A stretch of 64,000 nt of DNA, from assembly GCA_038231815.1 (NCBI GenBank), contig JBBRKQ010000007.1, positions 5,311 to 69,310 on the forward strand. The letters are read 5' to 3'. The notes beneath the pieces were generated by a model. That model ran no database searches. It saw only the letters and a list, made by a program, of their open reading frames with translations, and was not told the DNA's origin. Positions 15,544-25,156 of the stretch are shown here, piece after piece. The stretch is from CAILKP01 sp038231815 (GTDB lineage Bacteria > Planctomycetota > Phycisphaerae > Phycisphaerales > UBA1924). How positions within the stretch are numbered: position 1 is the first letter of the stretch; each line of letters opens with the position of its first letter. Position numbers and translations under genes: made by a program.

Positions 15544-16722
15544 ATGGCGAAGCGCATTTCAAAGCAAGCGATTCCCGCAGAAGTGGACCCAGCGGGTGAG
15601 AGGCAAGCTACGACCACTCCGCCGCAGCAACAAGGGCGGCCGAGAAAAGCTTCGACACAGGCTGCTGGCGGTGTCGGGGCTCATACTCCTCCGGTTCCCC
15701 CATCAGCCAATGCGATGGGCCGGAGCGATGCGGAGGTGCGTTTGTCCAGCGCTGCAGTGGGCCCCCCGCTGCTGCCGGATTTTAAGGCCGACAGCCCGGA
15801 CACGCGGGTGTACGTGGGAGATTGCCGTGATCTGCTGCCACGGATTCCTGAAGTTCGTGACGGCAAAGTCGATCTGATCTTTGCCGACCCACCGTTTAAC
15901 TGGAACCGTGGCTACGACAAATGGGATGACCAGATGCCCGATGCGGAGTATCTGGGCTTCACCTATACGTGGATTGATCTGTGCATTGCCTCACTGCGAC
16001 CGAGTGGCTCGATGTGGATCAATATTCCGGACGATTGGGCAGCGGAGATTGTGGTGCATTGCAAGGCACGGGGACTCAAGATGGTGAACTGGTGCGTGTG
16101 GCACTATCGCTTTGGTCAGAACACCAAGAAGAAGTTCATCAGCTCAAAGGTGCACGCGCTGTACTTTGTGAAGTCTCCTTTTGAAAAGACCTGGAACCCA
16201 ATGGAAGTGCTGGAGGCAACGGACCGGGCGACGACGTACTTTGACCCGCGGACGAACGACAAGGCCGACGGGATGCCACCGGGTAAGCGTGTGCCGCTTG
16301 ATGTGTGGTACGGCCCCGGGTTCAGCCGCATTCAGGGCAACAACAAGGAGCGCCGGCCGGGGCATGACAACCAGTTGCCCGAGGCGTATCTGGAGCGGGT
16401 GATTCGCGCGTGCAGCAACACGGGTGACTTGGTGATGGATCCGTTTAACGGCTCGGGTACCACTGGCACAGTCGCGCGGGCGCTGGGCCGGCGGTTTATT
16501 GGTACAGAATACTCGCAGGACCTAGCCGCGGCCGCATTTGCTCGCATCACCGAACTCGGCCCGGTCTCATCGCTCAGCGGCGAGGTGATCAGCAGTGCGA
16601 TTTTTAAGCCGCGTCAGGCGAGTGCCAAGGCGATTTCAAACACGATGAAGTCGCTGGGGGCCGCCGCGGCAGCTATCGGCGAGCAGTCCGCTGAGGGACT
16701 TTTTAGCCTGGGCAGCACATGA
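15544..16722 (+). CDS. Orphan DNA methyltransferase, beta-class N6-adenine/N4-cytosine type, CcrM-like
   Basis: A 392-residue protein of the N6_N4_Mtase family, which methylates an exocyclic amino group in DNA. The catalytic motif IV is ADPPFNW near residue 113, in the context DLIFADPPFNWNRGYDKWDD. The SAM-binding motif I follows later, as DPFNGSGTTGTVA near residue 299. The order IV then I defines the beta class, which includes CcrM. The first 80 residues are a Pro/Gln/Ala-rich, probably disordered extension, and the last 50 are also atypical. No restriction endonuclease or specificity subunit is adjacent, so it is likely a solitary methyltransferase with a regulatory or cell-cycle role (inference). 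The recognition sequence is unknown. Confidence 0.85.
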   Translation: MAKRISKQAIPAEVDPAGERQATTTPPQQQGRPRKASTQAAGGVGAHTPPVPPSANAMGRSDAEVRLSSAAVGPPLLPDFKADSPDTRVYVGDCRDLLPRIPEVRDGKVDLIFADPPFNWNRGYDKWDDQMPDAEYLGFTYTWIDLCIASLRPSGSMWINIPDDWAAEIVVHCKARGLKMVNWCVWHYRFGQNTKKKFISSKVHALYFVKSPFEKTWNPMEVLEATDRATTYFDPRTNDKADGMPPGKRVPLDVWYGPGFSRIQGNNKERRPGHDNQLPEAYLERVIRACSNTGDLVMDPFNGSGTTGTVARALGRRFIGTEYSQDLAAAAFARITELGPVSSLSGEVISSAIFKPRQASAKAISNTMKSLGAAAAAIGEQSAEGLFSLGST

Positions 16723-16805
16723 TGCCCGCTTGCTAGAATGAACTTCCGAAGCGGCGCGGTGGTGTTTGTGCGCCGCCAGGTGCCGCTTGTTTGTTGCGAG
16801 CCGAA

Positions 16806-17513
16806 ATGCTGTCACTCCTGCACTCTTGCTACTCCGTTGCCTCACATGCGATCGCTTCTACCGGAGAGATTGCCAATCTGGCTATAAGCCAGAACACACC
16901 GGCCCCGGTTGTGCCAAACCCGCACAGCATGGAAAACAACCCGTTTGCTGTGTTCACGTTCCTGGTCGCCCCGGCGATTCTCACCAACGCGTGCACCGTA
17001 CTGGCACTTGGAACCTCCAACAGGCTGGCCCGTGCCGTTGACCGGACACGGGCGATAGCAAACGTGCTGGTTGCTTTGCCGGAGGATGCCGCATCTGTCG
17101 CGACGGCAACGATACCGCATGAACTGGCCTCGGCGCAGTTCTGCGCGGCGGGCAAGCGGTGCCGCGTACTCATTCGAGCGCTGCGATACTTCTACCTCGC
17201 CGTGGGCTGCTTTGCCGGTGGCACCTGCGTGGCGATGCTCGGGGCGACTTTGGGCTACTTTGGTAATCAGCAGGCGGCGACCGTGGCGGTTGTGGGCATG
17301 TTGGTATTTGCCGGGGTCGGTGTGATGTCACTGATCATCGGCTCGGCCTGCCTAGTCCGCGAAAGCACGCTGACACTCTCGCTGTTAGTTGATGAGCAAT
17401 CGGCACTCAGCTCTTTGGAAAAACAGATTCGCCAAGGCAGGGGACGCCCCCCCGGCGTGCCGCTGCCAATCGCTCGCGAGCCAACGCACGGCTCCGGCGG
17501 ACCGATTCCGTAA
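16806..17513 (+). CDS. DUF2721 family membrane protein
   Basis: A 235-residue membrane protein. The core FLVAPAILTNACTVLALGTSNRLARAVDRTRAI matches the start of the DUF2721 family, with its NRxARxxDRxR signature after the first helix. Two more hydrophobic segments follow (YFYLAVGCFAGGTCVAMLGATLGYF and ATVAVVGMLVFAGVGVMSLIIGSACLV), then a soluble tail. Function is unknown in the family. An ATG at 16806 is used; the family-like part begins near a second ATG at 16929, which could be the true start. It follows the DNA methyltransferase by 83 bases on the same strand and may be cotranscribed. Confidence 0.72.
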   Translation: MLSLLHSCYSVASHAIASTGEIANLAISQNTPAPVVPNPHSMENNPFAVFTFLVAPAILTNACTVLALGTSNRLARAVDRTRAIANVLVALPEDAASVATATIPHELASAQFCAAGKRCRVLIRALRYFYLAVGCFAGGTCVAMLGATLGYFGNQQAATVAVVGMLVFAGVGVMSLIIGSACLVRESTLTLSLLVDEQSALSSLEKQIRQGRGRPPGVPLPIAREPTHGSGGPIP

Positions 17514-17598
17514 GCCTGCCGGCACACAGACCGACGAATCAAAAAAATCAAGTCAGCGAAGGCCACTGGCCTGCGTGACTGAAGGAATTTTGCTTAGT

Positions 17599-18783
17599 TC
17601 AGTTGGCGGGCGCCGTTGCGGCGGGAATGGGCACCGGTGGGCTGGAGGGCTTTGGGCCCTTGGCCGGACCGATGAGTTTTCGAAGTGCTTCGGCGAGTGG
17701 GGCACTCAACCCTGCAGCCTCGGCCTCACGCAGCTGCCGGTCGGCCCGGGCTAGCTCGCCTGTGTGACCGTACAGCAGCGCCGATGCGAATCGTAAAGAC
17801 GCCGACGCCTGACCACCCGCGCTCCGGCGGGCCTTGGAGGGCAACTCATCGGCGATCGTCTGCCAGTTGTCGGACCGGAGAGCTTTGACCCAGACCGGGG
17901 GCGACACAAACACCGCTGTTGCATCCAAAGTGGCGGCGGCGAGTAAGTCCGCCGCACCAAGCTCATGCTGCTTCATTGAGAGTCTGAGATACCCGCGAAA
18001 GGTGTGCAAAAGAGCCTGGCTGTACAGTCCGGCATCGGCAGCGATGGCATCAGTCAGAGCCGCAACCGCTTCGACTTCCCGCTGCTGGGACACGAAAAAC
18101 TCAACTTGCTTTGGCAGTGGCAGCCCCGCGATTACCTGCGGCGTGAGCGGCGTGACAGAGCCCGGGGTTGGGCCTGCTGGCTGGCCCACCGGAGGAGGAG
18201 GCACCTGCAGGTTCGGATCGATCTGAAACGATGAGCTTCCAGGATCGTTGCGAACCAGCACGGTCATTTGATCGAGATCTAGATTCCAATAGTTTGATCC
18301 CATTCGGCCCTGAATCGGCTGGTTATCCCAAAACAGGTTGCCGAAGGAGCCATGGAAAAATGGATAGCCCTGCTCTCGGGTGAGTCTCCAAAGCTCTGCC
18401 CGGCGGACATGACTGCCCCAGTACCAATCGCGGAAGTGACGTTGAAAGTCACTGCTCCGGCTGCCGAACATGACCACCGTGCCACCCCAGTACCCACCGG
18501 AGGCACCGGTGACCAAATACGGCTGGCCGGGTTCAAACCCGGGAAAGCGGATCGGGTAACTGGGGACGACTGGTGCCGGGGGCGGACGGACGGTGGAATG
18601 CTCGCCGTACGGGGGCGAACTGACTTGGGTTACCGACGGACTTAGGGATGCAGGTGAGGGTTGAATCGTGGGCCCAGAGGGCTCCGCCGCAAGCGCCGAA
18701 CCGGCCAAACCTACAACCAACGCAAAGACTCGGCTACAAGGGATGCAGTGAGCTGTTTTGGAATGATTACCGTTGCCGCGCAT
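17599..18783 (-). CDS. Secreted hypothetical protein with proline-rich linker and helical repeat C-terminus
   Basis: A 394-residue protein with a signal peptide (about residues 1-33, ending GLAGSALAAEPSG). A Pro/Ser-rich stretch (about 35-75) leads to an aromatic- and Gly-rich middle (PYLVTGASGGYWGGTVVMFGSR and later NLFWDNQPIQGRMGSNYWNLDLDQMTVLV). The C-terminal 170 residues are helical, with TPR-like spacing (LLHTFRGYLRLSMKQHELGAADLLAAATLD). The ATG at 18783 has GGGAG 7 bases upstream and begins just before the signal peptide; the frame upstream to 18909 is not coding-like. Similar proteins appear in planctomycetes, but I cannot assign a role. Confidence 0.72.
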   Translation of the reverse strand: MRGNGNHSKTAHCIPCSRVFALVVGLAGSALAAEPSGPTIQPSPASLSPSVTQVSSPPYGEHSTVRPPPAPVVPSYPIRFPGFEPGQPYLVTGASGGYWGGTVVMFGSRSSDFQRHFRDWYWGSHVRRAELWRLTREQGYPFFHGSFGNLFWDNQPIQGRMGSNYWNLDLDQMTVLVRNDPGSSSFQIDPNLQVPPPPVGQPAGPTPGSVTPLTPQVIAGLPLPKQVEFFVSQQREVEAVAALTDAIAADAGLYSQALLHTFRGYLRLSMKQHELGAADLLAAATLDATAVFVSPPVWVKALRSDNWQTIADELPSKARRSAGGQASASLRFASALLYGHTGELARADRQLREAEAAGLSAPLAEALRKLIGPAKGPKPSSPPVPIPAATAPAN

Positions 18784-19065
18784 GACGTACTCCCGGAAGC
18801 GGCCGATTCGACGAAAACCCAAACCCGGTTCGTCTATTCCCGCCAGACGAAGAAGGGTAGCCGAAAAAAACTCGCCCTCGCGAACCGGCTGCCCCCGCGG
18901 CCAGATCAATCAACTTTTCTAGGATGTGTCTCAATCGGTGAGATCAGACGCCAGCTGCAATTGCAAGCTTTGAAGAAACGCGGAGACCACGCTGCGCTCT
19001 CCCGTCCGAATAATTTGAAGTGTTTGACGCTTCCGCACCACCGTGTCGCGACCTACAACCGCCCC

Positions 19066-19998
19066 ATGCGAATCCTGGTCACCGGAACAACGGGCTTTAT
19101 CGGCGGCCGCATCGCCGCACATTTGCAGAGGGCGGGGCACAGTGTGACAGGTACGCACAGACCGGCTGAGGCTGGTGGATCAGTGACGGCTTCGCCTTTG
19201 CTCGATGGCGTTGCAAGCGTGCCGTTGGATCTCGGCAAGCCAATTCACATCAGCGACGCTTTGCGGGTGTCCGACTTCGATGCGGTTGTCCACGGGGCGG
19301 CGATGGCCGGCCTCGGCCAGTGTGAACTCGCACCGGAGGCCGCGCTTGCGGCAAACAGCACGGCAACAGCAGCGATCGCCATCGCGTGCGGCGAAGCCGG
19401 CATCCGATTCATCGCACTCTCGACCGACCAAGTTTTTGCTGGGGGTCCACCGGCGCTGCGCAGCACCGTCCCACCGAGGGGGTACAGGGAGGACGATGCG
19501 ACTGAGCCGGTTAACTACTACGGGATCACGAAGCAGATGGCCGAGAGAACTTTGCTGAACATGAATGCACCCGGCGTTACGATAGTTCGTCTGGCCCTGG
19601 TCGTTGGACGGTCGCTGCGGGGTGGGCGGTCGAGCTCCGAGCAGCTCATCGCGCAGGTGATGCGAGGGCAAGTGCCGAGCCTGTACCGCGACGAGTTTCG
19701 CACTCCGGTTTGCGTGGCGGATGTGTGCAGCGCGATCGAGGAGCTGCTGCCAATGAACGGCGTGAGGCTGCTGCACCTTGGTGGACCGCAACGGATGAGC
19801 CGGGTCGAACTCGGCCAGCGGATTCTGCGGCTGGCGGGGATGAGCGATTCGTGCAACGCCGTGGATGTGCCGGAGCCAACGGTTGGCCAAGGGCAGCGAC
19901 CGAGGGACGTTGCATTGGATTCGTCGATGGCGGAAAAGCTCCTGAAGCGGCCGCCGCGGCAGATTGAGCGCTTCACCGATGAGTTTGCATGCGGCTAA
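19066..19998 (+). CDS. NAD-dependent epimerase/dehydratase, dTDP-4-dehydrorhamnose reductase-like
   Basis: A 310-residue extended short-chain dehydrogenase. The NAD(P)-binding TGxxGxxG is visible as VTGTTGFIGGR at residues 5-15. The catalytic pair YxxxK is in NYYGITKQMAE near residue 152. STDQVFAG preceding it, and RTPVCVADVCSAI after it, are typical of the RfbD/RmlD reductase branch. Such enzymes reduce a nucleotide-activated keto sugar, for example in rhamnose synthesis, but the substrate here is not certain because no rml genes are adjacent. The ATG at 19066 begins directly at MRILVTG; a longer frame to 18661 overlaps the divergent gene. It converges on trmD. Confidence 0.83.
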   Translation: MRILVTGTTGFIGGRIAAHLQRAGHSVTGTHRPAEAGGSVTASPLLDGVASVPLDLGKPIHISDALRVSDFDAVVHGAAMAGLGQCELAPEAALAANSTATAAIAIACGEAGIRFIALSTDQVFAGGPPALRSTVPPRGYREDDATEPVNYYGITKQMAERTLLNMNAPGVTIVRLALVVGRSLRGGRSSSEQLIAQVMRGQVPSLYRDEFRTPVCVADVCSAIEELLPMNGVRLLHLGGPQRMSRVELGQRILRLAGMSDSCNAVDVPEPTVGQGQRPRDVALDSSMAEKLLKRPPRQIERFTDEFACG

Positions 19999-20010
19999 GA
20001 CTTGGATGGC

Positions 20011-20751
20011 TCAGTTGGCGGGCGGCAGGAGATCTGGCCGCCGGGCCTGCGTTCGGGCGATGCGCTGGTTCAATCGCCACTTGGCGATTTCAAGATGATT
20101 GCCCGAGAGCAGTACATCCGGGACGGTGCGCCCGTCCCACTCGCGTGGCTTGGTGAAGTGCGGGCAATCCAGCAGTCGCTCGGCGGGTGGTTTGAGCTTG
20201 CCGACGGGCTCGACGGTACCGAAAGAATCCTGATGAGCCGAGAGCGCATCGCCGAGTACGCCGGGCAGAAGGCGGGTGACGGCATCGATGAGGATCATGG
20301 CACCGAGTTCACCACCGGACAGAACATAGTCGCCAACTGAGATTTCCAGCGGGGCGAGTTTGTTGATCACGCGTTCATCGATTCCTTCATAGTGACCGGC
20401 GATAAGCAACAGGCGGGGCAGCGTGGCAAGGTGCTCGACTAATTTCTGGGTCAGCGGCACGCCCTGCGGTGTCAGCAGTATTCGCGTGGCCGGGCGAGGG
20501 TCTTGCGCCTCAACAGCGATGACTGCATCAAACAGGGGTTGGCACATCATCACCATGCCCGGCCCACCACCAAAGGGGCGGTCATCCGTCTTTTGATGCT
20601 TGTCGGTGGCAAACTCGCGGATGTTGCGGGCGTGCCACTCCACAGCGCCCGCAGATCGGGCTCGGCCCGGAATTGAAACGTTGAGCGCACAACCCGGTTC
20701 CGGGCCAAACATCTCGGGAAAGGTGGTCAGGATGTCGATACGCAGCGCCAT
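20011..20751 (-). CDS. trmD: tRNA (guanine37-N1)-methyltransferase
   Basis: TrmD methylates G37 next to the anticodon, preventing frameshifts. The 246-residue length is typical. The N-terminus MALRIDILTTFPEMF, the loop DDRPFGGGPGMVM, the strand LLLIAGHYEGIDERVI and the knot segment EISVGDYVLSGGELGAM are all characteristic of the SPOUT trefoil-knot fold and its SAM site. It follows rpsP on the same strand, but a strong terminator lies between them and rimM, usually found there, is missing. No clear ribosome site precedes the ATG. Confidence 0.95.
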   Translation of the reverse strand: MALRIDILTTFPEMFGPEPGCALNVSIPGRARSAGAVEWHARNIREFATDKHQKTDDRPFGGGPGMVMMCQPLFDAVIAVEAQDPRPATRILLTPQGVPLTQKLVEHLATLPRLLLIAGHYEGIDERVINKLAPLEISVGDYVLSGGELGAMILIDAVTRLLPGVLGDALSAHQDSFGTVEPVGKLKPPAERLLDCPHFTKPREWDGRTVPDVLLSGNHLEIAKWRLNQRIARTQARRPDLLPPAN

Positions 20752-20800
20752 GCCGACGACTCTAGCGGTAACGAAGTTCGCGCCGCCGCTGAGGAATAAA

Positions 20801-20831
20801 AAAAAGCCCGAACCAAAGGCTCGGGCTTTTT
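20801..20831. terminator. Rho-independent terminator between rpsP and trmD
   Basis: AAAAAGCCCGA (20801-20811) pairs with TCGGGCTTTTT (20821-20831) around a 9-base loop. On the minus strand the stem is followed by an uninterrupted run of T, so it should stop transcription leaving rpsP before trmD. Confidence 0.85.
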
Positions 20832-20862
20832 AAAAAATTCTTTTTCAACCTGAGTAAAGAAC

Positions 20863-21213
20863 TTACTTCTTCTTCTCATCCTTCTTGGGGGTACCGGCGG
20901 CGGCGCGGTTGATCACGCCCTGCTTCTTGGCCTCGATGCGCCATGCGTGGCGCTTCTTCCACTCGGTCCCATCAACCACTGCGGTGCGGACGAGCATGTC
21001 CATGATCGTCTCGCTGGGCTGGGCGCCCTTGGCAAGCCAGAACTTGACCCGCTCAACATTGAGTTCGTGCTGCTTTGCATCGCTGGAGCAGGGATCGTAC
21101 CAGCCCAAGTTTTCAATCACATCGCCATCGCGCTTCACGCGAGAATCAACCACATTAATGCGGTAGAACGGACGGTGCGGACGACCCATGCGCTTCATGC
21201 GAATCTTAACCAC
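20863..21213 (-). CDS. rpsP: Small ribosomal subunit protein bS16 with C-terminal extension
   Basis: bS16 assembles early on 16S rRNA. The start VVKIRMKRMGRPHRPFYRINVVDSR matches the family N-terminus, and the following VIENLGWYDP, then VKFWLAKGAQPSETI, are also diagnostic. The product is 116 residues, against about 82 for many bacteria; the extra residues form a basic tail that ends in KKDEKKK. The GTG at 21213 is the start because GGAG lies 9 bases upstream and the family alignment begins there. The longer open frame to 21573 is not ribosomal-like. Confidence 0.95.
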   Translation of the reverse strand: MVKIRMKRMGRPHRPFYRINVVDSRVKRDGDVIENLGWYDPCSSDAKQHELNVERVKFWLAKGAQPSETIMDMLVRTAVVDGTEWKKRHAWRIEAKKQGVINRAAAGTPKKDEKKK

Positions 21214-21809
21214 GTGCGAAATCTCCAATGAACCAGCAAATGCTGGGTCGGGATGATAGCCGCCTGCCGCGGCTTTGCCTAGCGATTGCCAGACTTGTGT
21301 GCGACCCAGCGGGACAAATGCATATACTTCGCACCATGCATGCACATGCTGACGCGGGGAGGATGATACCCGGCTGCCGCATGCCAGCCACAACCTGGGC
21401 CACAACTTGGGCCAAAAGTTGGGGTTGGGTTTGTTTGCGTTTAACGAGGCACCCGCCGGAGAACGACTGACGAGGCCCCAACGGGGGGCGATAGCGGAGG
21501 ACAACTGCCGCGGCGAGAAGAGTTGTCGCACAACTTGGTGGAACAGGTCAAGACCTACTCGATTCACACCCACTTGCCCGCTAACCTTGTCCCCTGCCCA
21601 AATTGGCCTTCAAAGGGGTGCGGAACCGAACAGGTTCCGATTCATCACCCGGCCGGTATTTCGCGGAAAACAGGCCGCGCCAGAAGCGGCCTGTTGCAGT
21701 TGACAGTATCGCCTCGACGTGTTCTGGTATCTTTAGTAGTTTCGGGCAGCCGCCGCACCCAAATGTGATGCCGCTGCGTTTTACAAGTCTCTTGCCAAGG
21801 AAAGTTACC
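21214..21809. promoter_or_regulatory. Divergent rpsP/atpA region with tandem repeat, hairpin and promoter-like boxes
   Basis: No gene is supported in these 596 bases. They hold a 12-base repeat (21388-21423), an inverted repeat AGTTGT-CGC-ACAACT (21521-21535) and a 10-bp hairpin (21669-21678 with 21686-21695). TTGACA (21700-21705) and TATCTT (21728-21733) are separated by 22 bases. The hairpin and promoter-like boxes lie 75-140 bases upstream of atpA and could control it. Confidence 0.3.
21388..21423. repeat. 12-bp tandem repeat, three copies, non-coding
   Basis: CCACAACCTGGG, CCACAACTTGGG and CCAAAAGTTGGG follow one another without gaps at 21388, 21400 and 21412. The third copy is degenerate. 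The repeat lies upstream of both rpsP and atpA. Confidence 0.7.
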
Positions 21810-23384
<1,575 letters not shown>

Positions 23385-23463
23385 TTTGGGCGCTCAGCGA
23401 GTCGCTCAGCACGGCCCTTTGGCCAAGTGTTGACACGCTGAAGACTAATTAAGCAACTTTTTC

Positions 23464-23498
23464 AAAGGCCGCCGCGTGATTCGCGGCGGCCTTTTTTT
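23464..23498 (+). terminator. Rho-independent terminator after atpA
   Basis: A stem of more than 10 bp (AAAGGCCGCCGCG at 23464-23476 with CGCGGCGGCC and following T's from 23482) encloses a 5-base loop. A run of seven T follows. It lies about 80 bases beyond the atpA stop. Confidence 0.88.
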
Positions 23499-23599
23499 AC
23501 GCGTCAGCGATTCGTAACGGATCACCGGCTGCACCGGCGATTCTGTTTTCGGACCTAAAGAACTTGTGTTTTGGCAGTCGGGTCGAAATGACCCTTCAC

Positions 23600-24549
23600 A
23601 GAGTTTCCCTGTTTAGTGTGCGTGTCCAGCCCACCTGCGTTCCCGGCGGCGGCGTCAACGCTGATGCGGATGCTGATGCTGACCAACTTGCAGGCCAGAG
23701 CGCAGGGAACCTCCCGGTGAACGGTCATCCACTGGTGCGGATCGTCGGTGCTGAGCCAGACGGCGCTGGTGACACTAGGCGGTGGGTTGACGATATCGCA
23801 GCAGCCACTGCCAGTCGCGGTTTGCCGCGGAGCGCCGGAGACGCTGAGCGTTGCCACTTCGCTCGCGGGGAGCACCTCCCGATGGCGTTGCGGGACAGTG
23901 AATCTGCTCGACGGTTGGATCATCAGCGGTGCTGGCACTGCCACGCTAATGATCATCAGTGTGACCCAAGGTGATGGGGCGGCGGGCTACAACAGCGTGA
24001 TCACCAACAATTGTGACAGCGTCACGAGCAGCAACGCTGCGGTAACTGGGACGCCGGGCGTGACGATCACGATGAATCCCAACAACGCGAGCGTGTGCCA
24101 GGGTCAGGACGCAGGCTTTCGCGTGAGCACCGCCGGCGCGGGCACGCCGCGCTACCGGTGGCGGCTCAAGAGCACGCTGATCAACGCTTAGCTGGCTCGG
24201 CAACGCTGAGCCTGACCGGCGTGACGACGGTCGATGCGGGGAGTTACGACTGCATGGTCACAGGAACCTGCGGCAGCGTGACCAGCACCACGGCAATACT
24301 GGCAGTGAAGTCCTACCGCGCATGCTCGCTGGCGGACATCGTCGGAGGCGGAAGCGACGGTAGCCGACCTGACGGCATCGTTGATGGGAATGAAGTTGTC
24401 GCATCTGTCAACAGCTTCAGCGTTGGCGATACCACCATTGATGCTCTGCCGGGGATAGCTGGGAGCGGGGCGGATGTACTCAGCGGTGATGGCATCATCG
24501 ATGGCAAGACTTCATCGCGTTCATCAACGCGTTCGCCGCGGGCTGCTAA
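23600..24549 (+). pseudogene. Decayed dockerin-type surface protein gene, frameshifted and 5' truncated
   Basis: Pieces of a sibling of the neighbouring dockerin proteins are spread over different frames. Parts of three Ig-like domains are visible: LSQTALVTLGGGLTISQQP, then a PNNASVCQGQDAGF stretch ending at a stop at 24191, then TTVDAGSYDCMVTGTCGS in another frame. The terminal module ACSLADIVGGGSDG and DGIVDGNEVVASVNSFSVGD has lost conserved Phe residues. A single-base loss near 24506-24508 throws the last loop out of frame; read in the right frame, the ending DFIAFINAFAAGC and stop (24547-24549) are still there. No signal peptide or start was found. It lies directly upstream of two intact paralogues. 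Confidence 0.8.
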
Positions 24550-24782
24550 GTTTCTGTTGGCGGACATGCACGGTTCTCTATTATCAAACTTTGATGTGCA
24601 CAACGGAAGCCGAGCGAGACAGCGTGTGACGCGAATTGTCTGAGCGAAAGACGTGGGATAAACAACATCGCACGCTCAACCGTCCCGGAACATGGTTGCA
24701 AAGCTTGCATCTGCGGTCAGAACGGTTTTCGATCTCCGCTCATGGCCACAAGTTGCCCGAACTGGATGTTTTTATGCCTCCT

Positions 24783-25156
24783 TCTGCAAGGTTTTCTGAC
24801 TTTGTGGCAAGTCACAGCAGAAAGCCACCTTAACTCATCCAGGCCACGCCATGAACCACTGCCAGATTCCCACGAGCATCCCGACTGCACGAATGACTGG
24901 TGAATCCAGTGATCCTTCCAAGAGCCGTCAGCCCTTGCCGACGCTCGTTCAGCCACCGATCGCTGTTACCACAAACGGCACCGGATTACCGCCCCGCTTC
25001 GCTAGCATTATCGGACTGCTCTTGTCGCAAACTCGAGAGCTTGCGCAGCATCTCGTCCTTCGCGGGTCCCAAGCTGTTCGATTGGAGGTACTGCGACGCC
25101 AGATGATCATTTCTAAGCAGTTGGCAATATCACCTCTATGGGGTATGTTGTACAGC
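24783..25156 (+). other. Conserved leader of paralogue A, open in frame with the protein
   Basis: This leader is recognisably similar to 28281-28648, ahead of the second paralogue. Similarity covers about 65 bases before an ATG (24851 here, 28346 there), both ends of the following roughly 300 bases, and the sequence around the signal-peptide ATG. The frame is open in both copies and the ATG-to-ATG distance is 306 and 303 bases. It may encode an N-terminal extension of about 102 residues (start MNHCQIPTSIP, end LAISPLWGMLYS) or act as an untranslated leader. Confidence 0.5.

Noticed and set aside
21603..21809. An N-terminal extension of AtpA from an upstream start
   Set aside because: The GTG at 21810 has a well-placed AAGGA and aligns with the family start. 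The extension covers the hairpin and promoter-like boxes.
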